The position numbers and the translations under genes were made by a program. Below are positions 35,426 through 45,362 of a DNA stretch of 64,000 nt, in pieces. Every line of letters begins with the position of its first letter. Position 1 is the stretch's first letter. The stretch is from Clostridium sp. SM-530-WT-3G (lineage in GTDB: Bacteria; Bacillota; Clostridia; Clostridiales; Clostridiaceae), in the NCBI RefSeq assembly GCF_012843905.1, contig NZ_JABAGC010000003.1:1-64000 (forward strand), read 5' to 3'. Under the pieces are notes generated by a model that was not told the origin of the DNA, did no database searches, and saw only the letters and a program-made list of their open reading frames with translations.

Positions 35426-36247
35426 ATGGAAAATTTATATGAAAAAGTACAAGAGTCTGTTAAATATTTAGAAAGCAGATTTACTAAAAAACCAACTATA
35501 GGAATTATATTAGGAAGTGGATTAGGTGCACTTGTAGATAAATTCGAAAATAAAGAAGAAATTCCTTACAGTGAAATACCAAACTTCCCAGTAGTAAGTG
35601 TTGAAGGACATAAAGGAAGTCTTCTTCTTGGAACTATAGGAGATAAGACTGTTCTTGCAATGCAAGGAAGATTCCACTACTATGAAGGATATACTATGAA
35701 GGAAGTAACATATCCAATATTCGTTATGAAAATGCTTGGAATTGACAAATTAGTAATTACAAATGCCAGCGGTGCAATTAACACAGATTTTGAACCGGGA
35801 GATTTAATGTTAATTAATGATTTCGTAAATTTAACTGCTAATAACCCATTAATAGGCAAGAATGATGAAAGATTTGGACCAAGATTCCCAGATATGTCTG
35901 AACCATATAAGAAGTACTTAATGGATTTAGCTAAGAATATAGCAGATAAAAAGGGCTTAAAGTATAAAGAAGGTGTTTATGGACACTTCACTGGTCCATA
36001 CTATGAAACAGCTGCAGAAATAAGAGCTTATGGAAGAATGGGAATAGATGCAATGGGAATGTCTACTGTACCTGAAACAATTGTAGGAAACTACTTGGGA
36101 ATGGATTTAATAGGGATAGCATGTATCACAAACATGGCTACAGGAATTCAAAAAGGAAAGCATTCACATGCTAACGTTGTTGATGTAGCAAATAGAGCAT
36201 CAGCTAATCTTTGTGATTGGGTTTCTGACATAATAGTAGAAATGTAA
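35426..36247 (+). CDS. punA: Purine-nucleoside phosphorylase, trimeric type (inosine/guanosine)
   Basis: 273 residues of the low-mass PNP family, distinct from DeoD. Motifs: GIILGSGLGALVDKF (phosphate loop), VEGHKGSLLLG, QGRFHYYEGYTMKEVTYPI, ITNASGAINTDF and GPYYETAAEIRAYGRMGIDA. It splits inosine and guanosine, complementing DeoD. ATG with AAAGGGCG. The gene stands after the lysozyme gene as a separate unit with its own terminator. Confidence 0.94.
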   Translation: MENLYEKVQESVKYLESRFTKKPTIGIILGSGLGALVDKFENKEEIPYSEIPNFPVVSVEGHKGSLLLGTIGDKTVLAMQGRFHYYEGYTMKEVTYPIFVMKMLGIDKLVITNASGAINTDFEPGDLMLINDFVNLTANNPLIGKNDERFGPRFPDMSEPYKKYLMDLAKNIADKKGLKYKEGVYGHFTGPYYETAAEIRAYGRMGIDAMGMSTVPETIVGNYLGMDLIGIACITNMATGIQKGKHSHANVVDVANRASANLCDWVSDIIVEM

Positions 36248-36259
36248 TATTAAGAATAA

Positions 36260-36325
36260 TTTGACTGCTTATTGAAATTAATTGTATATAACATTAATTA
36301 ACTTCATAGGCAGTTTTTTTATATA
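36260..36325 (+). terminator. Terminator after punA
   Basis: A long imperfect stem, GACTGC with GCAGTT at the base and TTAATT/AATTAA inside, ending in T7. Confidence 0.7.
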
Positions 36326-36486
36326 TTTTTAGTTAATATGCAGTCTATTGCTTCAGGTGTTTATAGGATATTTTAATTATATATTTGCAATAAAAGGTTA
36401 ATATAATGTTATGAATAAGAAAAATTATATAAGCTTTAAAGATAGTTATAATTTTAGTATTAGTAGACATGAGGAGGAAAGAATAT

Positions 36487-38070
36487 ATGATTCTTATAGC
36501 TGCGTGTGTTCTTTTGTCTTGCGTAATTGCAAATAGGTTTTCTGATAAGCTAGGAATGCCAGCATTAATTTTATTTATGGGACTTGGAATGTTGTTTGGA
36601 ATTGATGGAATATTTAAAATATCATTTGATAATTATCATTTGGCAAAGACTATATGCAATATTGCTCTTGTTTTTATAATGTTTTATGGAGGGTTTGGAA
36701 CAAAGTGGGAAGTGGCAAAACCAGTAGCATTAAAATCCATTATCCTGTCTACAGTAGGAGTTTTGATTACAGCAATGCTTACAAGTTTGTTCTGTTATTA
36801 TGTTGTGAAGTTTACCCTTTTAGAGAGCTTTCTTATAAGTTCAGTAATAAGCTCTACAGATGCAGCATCTCTATTTTCAATATTAAGATCTAAAAATCTT
36901 AGTCTTAAGGATGGGTCAGCTTCAATGCTTGAACTTGAAAGTGGGAGTAATGATCCTGTAGCATTTATGCTTACTATAGTAAGTTTAAGCTTTATAAATG
37001 GAACAGGCAGTATTGGAAGTATATTTTTTATAATATTTTCACAGATAGTGTTTGGAGTTCTTTTAGGAGTATCTATTGCAGTTATAGGTATATTTGTATT
37101 AAAAAAACTTGATATTGTTACAGATGGTCTTGAAACCATATTTATAATAGCATTAGTCCTAAGCTCATATTCGTTGTGTGAATATGTTCATGGAAGTGGA
37201 TATCTAAGTGTTTATATTACAGGAATTATTCTAGGCAATAGTAAAATAAATAACAAAATAATATTAGTTCATTTTTTTGATGGATTGACAGGTCTTGCAC
37301 AGATAATAATCTTCTTTTTATTAGGACTTTTGTCTAAACCTCATCAACTTCCAGGAGTTATAGGAACTGCAATTTTAATAGGGATATTTCTAACTTTTGT
37401 AGCAAGGCCAATAGCTGTATTTTTAATTTTGAGGCCTTTTAAATGCAGTATAAATCAATGTGTTCTTTTATCACTTGCAGGTCTTAGAGGAGCAGCATCA
37501 ATTGTATTTGCCACAATTGCAATAGCAGATGGAGCAAATATTAATTTTAATCTATATCATATTGTATTTATGATTGCATTATTATCAGTAGCTCTTCAAG
37601 GATCATTCCTTCCAGCTGCTGCAAGAAAATTGAATATGATTGATGATGATAGTGATGTAAGAAAAACATTTAATGATTATCAAGATGAATCTTTAATAAA
37701 ATTAATGAGAGTATTTATTCCAAAAGGTCATCCATGGGAAGGAAAAAGCATTGAAGAGGCAGATATTCCAAATGATTCTCTTGCGCTTATGATAAAGAGG
37801 GATGATGATAATATCGTACCTAAAGGAGATACTATTATAAAAGCCAATGATAGTGTTATTTTAAGCATACCAGATATTAGTATTGAAGATGATATAAAGC
37901 TTAAGGAAGTGAAAATAGGAAAAAACCATAAGTGGTGCAATAAGACTATAGCGGATTTAAATCTTTCCGATGATATTCTCATAGCACTTATAAAAAGAGG
38001 AGAAGAAAATATAATCCCAAGAGGAAAGACTCAAATACTGGAAAATGATGTTGTAGTTATGTATAATTAA
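36487..38070 (+). CDS. Potassium or sodium/proton antiporter with two RCK-C domains (NhaP2/CvrA type)
   Basis: 527 residues. The N-terminal 390 form about 12 hydrophobic helices of the CPA1 family, with the transport motif ISSTDAASLFSILRS and LESGSNDPVAFML. The soluble tail has two TrkA-C (RCK_C) repeats, about 410-455 (HPWEGKSIEEADIPNDSL) and 470-525 (HKWCNKTIADLNLSDDIL), which sense nucleotide or ion signals. It exports K+ or Na+ in exchange for protons. ATG 36487 follows AGGAGG by nine bases; an upstream in-frame ATG overlaps that site. Confidence 0.9.
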   Translation: MILIAACVLLSCVIANRFSDKLGMPALILFMGLGMLFGIDGIFKISFDNYHLAKTICNIALVFIMFYGGFGTKWEVAKPVALKSIILSTVGVLITAMLTSLFCYYVVKFTLLESFLISSVISSTDAASLFSILRSKNLSLKDGSASMLELESGSNDPVAFMLTIVSLSFINGTGSIGSIFFIIFSQIVFGVLLGVSIAVIGIFVLKKLDIVTDGLETIFIIALVLSSYSLCEYVHGSGYLSVYITGIILGNSKINNKIILVHFFDGLTGLAQIIIFFLLGLLSKPHQLPGVIGTAILIGIFLTFVARPIAVFLILRPFKCSINQCVLLSLAGLRGAASIVFATIAIADGANINFNLYHIVFMIALLSVALQGSFLPAAARKLNMIDDDSDVRKTFNDYQDESLIKLMRVFIPKGHPWEGKSIEEADIPNDSLALMIKRDDDNIVPKGDTIIKANDSVILSIPDISIEDDIKLKEVKIGKNHKWCNKTIADLNLSDDILIALIKRGEENIIPRGKTQILENDVVVMYN

Positions 38071-38198
38071 ATTATAATATGAAAATATTTACAGTTGGGT
38101 TTTGGTAATACATTTTTTATAAATTGATTAACAATGTGTTGGTGAATTAAATGTAAATATGTTATGAAAGGGTTTAATAAATTAGGGGTGATGAGTTT

Positions 38199-39119
38199 AT
38201 GGGAGAATATTATGAAATTAGAGGAAAGAAAATATATGTAGAGGTTCTGGGAGATAGCCAGAAGATGGCGCTGCTATTTATACATGGAGGACCTGGGGGA
38301 ATAGGCTGTGAGGATTTTGTTAAATTTGCGGGAAATAAATTAGCAGAGAATTTTAGAGTAGTAGCTGTAGATCAGAGAGGTGTATGGAGATCAGAAGAAT
38401 TAAAAGATGATGAGAAAATAACATTAGAAGATATAATTGAGGATTTTGAGGAATTAAGAAGACAGCTTAAAATAGAAAAGTGGTCACTTTTATCCCATTC
38501 CTTTGGCGGATATATTTCAGTGCTTTATGCAGATTTATATCCTGATTCAATTGAAAAAATTATATATGAAAATCCTTCTTTTGATTTTTCATTATCAGAA
38601 CGTTACATGCTTCAAAATGCAGCTATGGAATTAATAAAATCAGGAAAGAAGCACATAGGGCAGATTTATTTGAAATTAATGTACCAGGCTACTAATCACA
38701 AAGATACTAGTAAACTGCTTAATAAAGCATTAGCGGCTCTCGGAACAGATGGAAGTAAGATTATGTGGTTTGGAGATAATAGAAGCATTATTGAAAGAAT
38801 AGATGTACAGAAGAATAAAGTAAAAGAGCTTGTTAATAAGTCTAATAAGACCAGAGTAAAACTTCTTAGCGACTTGAGAATATATAATAATGTTTTTGAT
38901 AAATTATCTAAAATAGACAAGCCATCTCTTCTCATAAAAGGAAAGTGTGATCCTATAACAAGCAAAAAGCAGATAAAAGAATTTTTATTTGATGAAGTGG
39001 AAGGAAATATGGCAGAAAGAAAAGTTGTAAGATTTGATTATTCAGGACATTGGGCAAGAATAGAAGAAAATGAAAAGTACTGTAATGTTGTAACAGATTT
39101 TATATTATCAAAAAATTAA
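38199..39119 (+). CDS. Alpha/beta hydrolase, proline iminopeptidase-like
   Basis: 306 residues. Oxyanion-hole motif LLFIHGGPGGIG (about 26-37), DQRGVWRSE, the nucleophile elbow SLLSHSFGGYIS (Ser about 101), and a late His in DYSGHWARI. The Asp of the triad is likely in LIKGKCDPITS. HGGPG is typical of the prolyl aminopeptidase branch, but the substrate cannot be deduced. Cytosolic, no signal peptide. It stands alone, just upstream of the cobalamin riboswitch and not part of that operon. Confidence 0.85.
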   Translation: MGEYYEIRGKKIYVEVLGDSQKMALLFIHGGPGGIGCEDFVKFAGNKLAENFRVVAVDQRGVWRSEELKDDEKITLEDIIEDFEELRRQLKIEKWSLLSHSFGGYISVLYADLYPDSIEKIIYENPSFDFSLSERYMLQNAAMELIKSGKKHIGQIYLKLMYQATNHKDTSKLLNKALAALGTDGSKIMWFGDNRSIIERIDVQKNKVKELVNKSNKTRVKLLSDLRIYNNVFDKLSKIDKPSLLIKGKCDPITSKKQIKEFLFDEVEGNMAERKVVRFDYSGHWARIEENEKYCNVVTDFILSKN

Positions 39120-39211
39120 TTATGAATACTTATTAAGAAAAATACAATTTATATAAGTGAAATTATCAAGCTTATAAATGTATACCATATAATAAAAGGA
39201 AGATATTTATA

Positions 39212-39240
39212 TTGAACAAAGTTAAAGATTATTCTATAAT
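39212..39240 (+). promoter_or_regulatory. Promoter of the cobalamin operon
   Basis: TTGAAC (39212-39217), 17-base spacer, TATAAT (39235-39240). Predicted start near 39247, at the front of the riboswitch. Confidence 0.8.
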
Positions 39241-39257
39241 TTAGTCACAATAATAAT

Positions 39258-39430
39258 TGATTATGGGTTTCGATTGGTTAATTGAATTAAAAGGGAAAGC
39301 AGTAAAAGCTGCTACAGCCCCCGCTACTGTGATGGAATACTGAACTTATAGTATCCACTGAGAATATAAAAAGTCTTGGGAAGGAGTAAGTTTGGGTTTA
39401 AGCCAGAGTCAGGAGACCTGCCTATATTAT
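39258..39430 (+). promoter_or_regulatory. Cobalamin (AdoCbl) riboswitch
   Basis: The conserved core is complete: AAAGGGAAAGC (39290-39300), GCTGCTACAGCCCCCGCTAC (39308-39327), CCACTGAGAAT (39355-39365), CTTGGGAAGG, and the B12 box AGCCAGAGTCAGGAGACCTG (39401-39420). It sits between the promoter and a terminator before cbiK. Binding of adenosylcobalamin should favour termination and shut off the whole pathway below. Confidence 0.95.
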
Positions 39431-39631
39431 CATGCTTAATACAGCCTTCGGTGGGAAGGGAATAGCAAATGAAGAATGTGTTTTATTATAGATAAAAATA
39501 CTTTAAGAAATTTAGCTTATTACTTATTATAAGAGTGATATTTTGATTAGTTGTAAGTTATGTATTATTAAAGCATCCTCATATTAATTTTATGAGTAAA
39601 GGATTATAGTATATATTCTTGTATTGTTATT

Positions 39632-39667
39632 ACTCTCTTCACTGTTATTGGTGAAGGGAGTTTTTTA
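39632..39667 (+). terminator. Riboswitch-controlled terminator before cbiK
   Basis: ACTCTCTTCAC (39632-39642) pairs with GTGAAGGGAGT (39651-39661), T6 follows. It is the likely off-state terminator; the 200-base space from the aptamer could hold an antiterminator. Confidence 0.8.
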
Positions 39668-39695
39668 TTTTTTAGTAGTTAGTTAGGAGAGAATT

Positions 39696-40532
39696 ATGAA
39701 AAAAGCAATTTTAGTTGTAAGTTTTGGAACAAGTCATTTAGATGCATTAGAAAATTCAATAGAAAAAATAGAAAATAGAATTAGAGATGAATTTAAAGAT
39801 TATGAAGTGTTTAGAGCATTTACTGCTCACATGATAATAAAAAAGCTTAAGGAAAGAGATAATATAGAAATATTAAAACCTGAAGAAGCTTTAGAAGATT
39901 TAAAAAACAAAGGATTCGAAGAAGTTATAATTCAGCCTCTTCACATAATTCCGGGTGAAGAATACTCTTACATAAGAGGAATGGCAAGAAGACATAAAGA
40001 TGATTTTAAAACAATTAAGCTTGGAAGACCAATATTTTTCTATCAAGGAGTAGAAGAAGTACCACAAGATTATTCTGAATTCATAGAAAGTATGAAAGAA
40101 GTTTTAGATAACGAAGAAAGTGTAGTTTTATTTGGTCATGGCAGTGCCCATTCTTCAAATGCTGTATATGGAATGCTTCAAACTGTACTTGAAGATGAAG
40201 GCTATGATAATATATTTGTAGCTACAGTTGAAGGTTATCCAACTATAGAAACATGTATAAGAAGAATGAAGAAAAAAGGAGTAAAAAATACAAAGTTAGT
40301 TCCTTTATTAGTAGTTGCAGGGGACCATGCTAAAAATGATATGGCATCAGATGAAGAGGATTCAATGAAGAGTATTCTTAAGAGAGAAGGAATAGAATCA
40401 ACAGTATATCTTCATGGATTAGGGGAAGTTGACAAGTTTGTTCAACTTTATGTAAATAGAATTCATGATATTATTGATGGAACATATGATGAATTAGGAA
40501 GAACTAAAAAGTTAGCAAAAAAATCAAAATAA
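39696..40532 (+). CDS. cbiK: Sirohydrochlorin cobaltochelatase
   Basis: Inserts cobalt into sirohydrochlorin, the first committed step of anaerobic B12 synthesis. 278 residues, the long CbiK type. Metal and catalytic residues are present: His148 in LFGHGSAHSSN, Glu180 in TVEGYPTIE and His211 in VAGDHAKND. No signal peptide, so it is cytosolic. ATG with TTAGGAGAG. First gene of the operon, directly under riboswitch control. Confidence 0.94.
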   Translation: MKKAILVVSFGTSHLDALENSIEKIENRIRDEFKDYEVFRAFTAHMIIKKLKERDNIEILKPEEALEDLKNKGFEEVIIQPLHIIPGEEYSYIRGMARRHKDDFKTIKLGRPIFFYQGVEEVPQDYSEFIESMKEVLDNEESVVLFGHGSAHSSNAVYGMLQTVLEDEGYDNIFVATVEGYPTIETCIRRMKKKGVKNTKLVPLLVVAGDHAKNDMASDEEDSMKSILKREGIESTVYLHGLGEVDKFVQLYVNRIHDIIDGTYDELGRTKKLAKKSK

Positions 40533-40639
40533 CATATTCGCAACTTGTTTCAAAAGTAAAGAACCATTAGGTTCATATACATAATAATTATAAGCTTAAC
40601 GTTTGTTAGATATATGAAATTGAGGAAAGGTGGATTACT

Positions 40640-41965
40640 ATGAAATCCATAATAATAGCATCTAACTCAAGTGGTGGAGGTAAAACTACTTTCACTCTTG
40701 GGTTTATGAAAGCTTTAATGAATAGAAAGTTAGATGTTCAAGGATATAAGGTTGGACCAGATTATATTGATCCTGCATTCCACAGAGAAGTTACTGGAAA
40801 GTATTCTAGAAATCTTGATGTTCATTTAATGGATGAAGATGGAGTAAAGTATAGTTATTTAAAAGGTAATGGTGATGTTGGAGTAATTGAAGGGGTAATG
40901 GGTCTTTATGATGGTGTAGGCATAAGTACAAAAGCATCTACATATGATATTTCAAGGATTCTTGGGTATATGCCTATTATACTTGTAATTTCTCCAAAGG
41001 GACAAAGTACTACATTGTGTGCAGTTATACAAGGATTAAGAGATTTCAGAAATGCTAATATTGCAGGAGTTGTACTTAATTGTGTAAGTGAAAAATATTA
41101 TAAACTTCTTAAGTATTCTATAGAAGAAAACTGTAATATAAAAGTCCTTGGATATATTCCTAAAAATGAAGAAATAGTACTTAGCAGCAGACATTTAGGC
41201 CTTGTTCAAAGTATGGAAGTATTAGAGCTTGATAAAAAACTTGAGCTATGTGGAAATATGATTGAAGAATTTGTAGATGTTAATGCAATATTATCATTGA
41301 TGCAGGAATATAAAGAAACAGAAAGTTCTATAATAGATAGTTTTAAGATAAAAGCAATAAATAAAAAGCTTAAAATAGGAATTGCAATGGATAAGGCGTT
41401 TAGTTTCTATTATAGAGATAATATAGAGCTTTTAGAGGAAATAGGAGAAGTTATATATTTTAGTCCCATGAATGATAAATTAATACCCGAAGGATTAGAC
41501 TTCCTTTATATAGGTGGAGGTTATCCAGAAGTATTCAAAGAACAATTAGAAGCCAATAAATCCATGAGAGAAAGTATTAAAAAGGCTCTTGATAATGGTC
41601 TTAAATGCTATGCAGAATGTGGAGGTTTAATGTATCTTACACAGGAAATAGATGGAGCTAAAATGGTAGGTTTCTTTGATGGAACAAGTGCAATGACTAA
41701 AAGACTTGTGAGATTTGGATACTGTAACGTAAACATAGATGAGAAATATTATGGTTATGAAATAAATATAAATGGTCATGAGTTTCATAAATCAGATGTT
41801 CAGTTAAATGAAAAAACTATTTATGAAGTAACTAAGAAACAGTATGATGGTGAAACTTTAAAGTGGAATTGTGGATACATAAAAAATAATACACTTGCAG
41901 CATATGCCCATGTGAATTTCTTAGGAAATATTGATTTTCTAAAGGCAATTTTATTTGGAAAGTAA
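40640..41965 (+). CDS. cbiA: Cobyrinate a,c-diamide synthase
   Basis: ATP- and glutamine-dependent amidation of cobyrinate side chains a and c. 441 residues. The N-terminal dethiobiotin-synthetase-like ATPase has SNSSGGGKTTF (8-18) and EGVMGLYDGVG. The C-terminal class I glutamine amidotransferase has the nucleophile Cys327 in YAECGGLMYL and a late His in AYAHVNFLGN. Single-copy, normal length. It lies 107 bases after cbiK. Confidence 0.95.
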   Translation: MKSIIIASNSSGGGKTTFTLGFMKALMNRKLDVQGYKVGPDYIDPAFHREVTGKYSRNLDVHLMDEDGVKYSYLKGNGDVGVIEGVMGLYDGVGISTKASTYDISRILGYMPIILVISPKGQSTTLCAVIQGLRDFRNANIAGVVLNCVSEKYYKLLKYSIEENCNIKVLGYIPKNEEIVLSSRHLGLVQSMEVLELDKKLELCGNMIEEFVDVNAILSLMQEYKETESSIIDSFKIKAINKKLKIGIAMDKAFSFYYRDNIELLEEIGEVIYFSPMNDKLIPEGLDFLYIGGGYPEVFKEQLEANKSMRESIKKALDNGLKCYAECGGLMYLTQEIDGAKMVGFFDGTSAMTKRLVRFGYCNVNIDEKYYGYEININGHEFHKSDVQLNEKTIYEVTKKQYDGETLKWNCGYIKNNTLAAYAHVNFLGNIDFLKAILFGK

Positions 41966-42089
41966 ATAGTTTAACAGAAATAAGAGTTTAAGTTTTAATA
42001 TAAATAGAAATTTTGTTATAGATTAATTATTAGTGCTAAAATATTAAAGGCAAGAGTAAGGATCATTAAGTAAGAAAAGAGTGAAAAAG

Positions 42090-42710
42090 ATGAATTATTT
42101 AAAAAATCCAATGGGAATAGAAGAAAAGAGTTTTGAAATAATTGGAGAAGAAATGGGAGAACACTCATTTACACCAGAAGAATTATTAATAGTTAAGAGA
42201 ACAATACATACAACAGCAGATTTTGAATATAAGGATTTAGTTGAAATAAGCAGTACTGCTATAGAAACAGCAAAAGAATTATTCAGAAAAGGAGCTACAA
42301 TATATACTGATACAAATATGGCTCTAAACGGAATAAATAAAATAGCCTTAGGAAAAACAAACAGTAAGGTTATATGCTATGTAAATGAACCAGAAGTTCA
42401 CGCTGAAGCTAAAGAAAAAGGAATAACAAGAAGTATGGCAGCTGTAGAAAAAGCATGTGCTGATAATGTAGATATATTTGTATTTGGAAATGCACCAACT
42501 GCATTATATAGATTAAAAGAACTTATAAGTGAAGGAAAAGCACATCCAAAATTAATAATAGCAGCACCAGTAGGATTCGTAGGAGCAGCAGAAAGTAAAG
42601 AAAATATGGATGAACTAAACATACCATACATAAGAGTAAAAGGAAGAAAAGGCGGAAGCACAGTAGCAGCAGCAATAGTAAATGCGTTGATGTATATGGT
42701 GGCAAGATAA
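42090..42710 (+). CDS. cbiC: Cobalt-precorrin-8 methylmutase
   Basis: Moves a methyl group from C11 to C12 to form cobyrinate. 206 residues. The catalytic His is in VKRTIHTTADFEY; other family blocks are DTNMALNGI and APVGFVGAAESKE, and it ends with RKGGSTVAAAIVNALM. ATG 42090 has AAGAGTG six bases upstream; GTG 42081 overlaps it. Followed by a short hairpin repeat before cbiD. Confidence 0.94.
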   Translation: MNYLKNPMGIEEKSFEIIGEEMGEHSFTPEELLIVKRTIHTTADFEYKDLVEISSTAIETAKELFRKGATIYTDTNMALNGINKIALGKTNSKVICYVNEPEVHAEAKEKGITRSMAAVEKACADNVDIFVFGNAPTALYRLKELISEGKAHPKLIIAAPVGFVGAAESKENMDELNIPYIRVKGRKGGSTVAAAIVNALMYMVAR

Positions 42711-42785
42711 GTGACACACCAAATCTCTGATTTGGTCGGTGGAACTTACTCAGCGAGCGAATGTGAGTCGAGTTTCATATAAAAA
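42711..42785 (+). repeat. Intergenic hairpin repeat element, copy A
   Basis: Starts AAGTGACAC, contains perfect hairpin ACCAAATC/GATTTGGT, then GTGGAACTTA and a second hairpin ACTCA/TGAGT. A related copy in the opposite direction fills 45363-45502. Other than the cbiD ribosome site it carries no coding sequence. Confidence 0.6.
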
Positions 42786-42797
42786 GGTGGTGTTTTT

Positions 42798-43946
42798 ATG
42801 TTTGAAATGTATATTGAAAGCGAAGGTAAAAAACTCAGATGTGGATATACTACAGGTTCATGTAGTGCAGGTGCTGCAAAGGCTGCTACTATGCTTTTAT
42901 ATAATCAAGAAAGTACTTTAAATGAGATAGAAATTAAAAGTCCTAAAGGTGTCACAATAGATATGCCTATTGAGAAAATTGAAAGAATGGACAATGCTGT
43001 TGAGTGTACAATTTTAAAGTTTAGTGGTGATGACCCTGATGCTACAAGTGGAATTGAAATAAAGGCAAAGGTTAGAAGACTTAGACCAGATGAAGAAGTA
43101 AAAGATGCAGTAGAGGACCTTTTTGAAGATGAAAGTAGTGAAGTGATTTTTCTTAGAGGTGGAGACGGTGTAGGTGTTGTAACTAAGGAAGGACTTTTCG
43201 TGAAAAAAGGTGAGCCTGCAATTAATCCAGTTCCAAGAAAAATGATAAGAGATGAAGTACTTAAAGTTCTTCCAGATGGTGAAAGAGTTGAAGTAACTAT
43301 TTCAGTTCCACAAGGGCTTGAAGTGGCACAAAGAACTTTTAATCCTAGATTAGGCATAGTAGGAGGAATTTCAATACTTGGAACTTCAGGAATAGTATAC
43401 CCTATGTCTGAAGATGCTCTTAAAGCATCAATAAGAATTGAAATAAATCAAAGAGCTATTGATAGAGATAGACTTGTATTAACCTTCGGAAATCTAGGTG
43501 AAAGATTCTGTAAGGAACTTGGATATGATCCAGATGAAATAATTATGTGTTCAAACTACATTGGATTTGCACTTGAATGTTGTCAGGCAAATAATATTAA
43601 ATCAGTAGTTGTTGTTGGACATATTGGAAAGATGAGTAAGATTGCATATGGATGCTTTAATACTCATAGTAGAGTAAATGGAGTAAGACTTGAAGTATTT
43701 GCACTTGAGCTTGCACTTCTTGGATATGACTTATCTCTTGTTAATCAAGTTTTACAACAAAAGACATGTGAAGGTGCAGTAAGGTTCCTTGGAGAAGGAT
43801 ATGATGAACTTTATAGGAATATTGGAAGAAAAATTGTTGATAGCATGAAGACTTATGTTCGTGATGAAATAGATATAGATGCTGTTACATATTATGGAGT
43901 ACGTGATATGGAAATGCTTTATGATTCAAGGGAGGACAAAAGATGA
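42798..43946 (+). CDS. cbiD: Cobalt-precorrin-5B C1-methyltransferase
   Basis: SAM-dependent methylation at C1 coupled to loss of the ring extrusion. 382 residues. N-terminal signature CGYTTGSCSAGAAKA, central FLRGGDGVGVVTKEGLFVKK with NPVPRKMI, and late VVVGHIGKMSKIA with HSRVNG. ATG with AAAGGTGG. Its stop overlaps the cbiE start by four bases, so the two are translationally coupled. Confidence 0.95.
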   Translation: MFEMYIESEGKKLRCGYTTGSCSAGAAKAATMLLYNQESTLNEIEIKSPKGVTIDMPIEKIERMDNAVECTILKFSGDDPDATSGIEIKAKVRRLRPDEEVKDAVEDLFEDESSEVIFLRGGDGVGVVTKEGLFVKKGEPAINPVPRKMIRDEVLKVLPDGERVEVTISVPQGLEVAQRTFNPRLGIVGGISILGTSGIVYPMSEDALKASIRIEINQRAIDRDRLVLTFGNLGERFCKELGYDPDEIIMCSNYIGFALECCQANNIKSVVVVGHIGKMSKIAYGCFNTHSRVNGVRLEVFALELALLGYDLSLVNQVLQQKTCEGAVRFLGEGYDELYRNIGRKIVDSMKTYVRDEIDIDAVTYYGVRDMEMLYDSREDKR

Positions 43947-44578
43947 TTTACATAGTTGGACTTGGTCCAGGGCATGAGGATTACATACTTCCTAAGGCTA
44001 TTAAAACCTTGAAAAAGTGTGATATAATTGTAGGATTTAAAAGAGCACTTGATTCACTTAAAATTGATAATTGTAAAAAATCTTATATGAAAAGTTTGGC
44101 TGATGTAGATAAGTTTATTTCTAAGGAAACTGATAATAATGATTATATAAATAAAAATATAGCTATAGTTGCTTCAGGAGATCCTACTTTTTATGGAATA
44201 ACAAATTATATAAAAAGTAAAGCTCAAGTTCCATTTGAAGTTATACCGGGAATAAGTTCAATTCAATATTTAACAGCAAAGGTTAAACTTCCTTGGAATA
44301 ATGCATATTTAGGAAGTCTTCATGGAAGAAGTGATTATTTTATAAATAAGGTAAGAGAATACGATACAGCAATATGGCTTACGGATAAAGAAAATAATCC
44401 ATCGTATTTATGTGAGATTTTATGTGAAGAAAAAATAGATGTAAATATAATAGTCGGTGAAAATCTTTCCTATGAAGATGAGGTAATAACTACTGGAAAG
44501 CCAGCAGATTTTATAGGTAAAGAATTTAGTTCTTTATGTATTCTTATTATAGACAAGAGTACTAAGATACAAGAATAA
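43943..44578 (+). CDS. cbiE: Cobalt-precorrin-7 C5-methyltransferase
   Basis: SAM-dependent methyltransferase acting at C5, working with CbiT. 211 residues with the tetrapyrrole methylase N terminus YIVGLGPGHEDYILPKA and VASGDPTFYGI, then EVIPGISSIQYL. It overlaps cbiD by four bases. Separate from cbiT, unlike the CobL fusions of aerobic organisms. A 200-base AT-rich gap follows. Confidence 0.92.
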   Translation: MIYIVGLGPGHEDYILPKAIKTLKKCDIIVGFKRALDSLKIDNCKKSYMKSLADVDKFISKETDNNDYINKNIAIVASGDPTFYGITNYIKSKAQVPFEVIPGISSIQYLTAKVKLPWNNAYLGSLHGRSDYFINKVREYDTAIWLTDKENNPSYLCEILCEEKIDVNIIVGENLSYEDEVITTGKPADFIGKEFSSLCILIIDKSTKIQE

Positions 44579-44778
44579 TATAACTAATAGATATCTAAAA
44601 ATAAATATTCATAAGAATAAAAATACGTGTAAATATAAGTATATTTATATAAAAGAATATATATATTTGCTTATAAAATAAGGTTTCACGCGAAATAGAT
44701 ATGTATTTTTAAGATAATATTTATCCGATTAATAAGATATCACCCTAGAATGATTTATAGGGTAAAGGAGATTAAAAA

Positions 44779-45360
44779 ATGTTTATTAAAGATGAAGAAT
44801 TTATAAGAGGAAATTGCCCTATGACAAAGGAAGAAATAAGAATTCTTTCTATTGGGAAAATGAATATAAATGAAGATTCAAATGTCATTGATATAGGTAG
44901 TGGAACAGGAAGCATTACAATTCAATCTTCTAAGGAGTGTCCAAAAGGAAAAGTATATTCTATAGAAATGGATGATGAAGCATATAATGTAACGTCACAG
45001 AACATTGATAAGTTTAAATGTGAAAATATTGAACTTATTAAAGGTGATGGAAGTACAGCATTAGCTAAGCTTATAGAACAGGGTGTTAAGGTTGACTCAG
45101 CATTTATTGGAGGCAATGGTGGCCAGCTTGAGGATATAATTAAAAAGACGGATAAACTTCTTAATGAAAATGGGACTATGGTCATGAACTTTATTACTTT
45201 AGATAATGCTTATAAAGCTATAGAAATTATGAGAACAATGAATTATAAATTGGATATTGCTCTTATAAGTGTAAGTAAAAATAGAGGAAAAAGTCTTATG
45301 ATGATGGCATTAAATCCAATATATATAGTTCAATGTATAAAATGTAGTGAAGAGGAGTAA
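44779..45360 (+). CDS. cbiT: Cobalt-precorrin-6B C15-methyltransferase (decarboxylating)
   Basis: Methylates C15 and removes the acetate carboxyl at C12. 193 residues, a Rossmann methyltransferase with NVIDIGSGTGSITIQSS as SAM site, VYSIEMDDEAYNVT and FIGGNGGQLEDII. The N-terminal GNCPMTKEEIRILSIGKM is typical of CbiT. ATG with AAAGGAG. A small CCCTA/TAGGG hairpin lies just before the ribosome site. Confidence 0.94.
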   Translation: MFIKDEEFIRGNCPMTKEEIRILSIGKMNINEDSNVIDIGSGTGSITIQSSKECPKGKVYSIEMDDEAYNVTSQNIDKFKCENIELIKGDGSTALAKLIEQGVKVDSAFIGGNGGQLEDIIKKTDKLLNENGTMVMNFITLDNAYKAIEIMRTMNYKLDIALISVSKNRGKSLMMMALNPIYIVQCIKCSEEE

Positions 45361-45362
45361 AT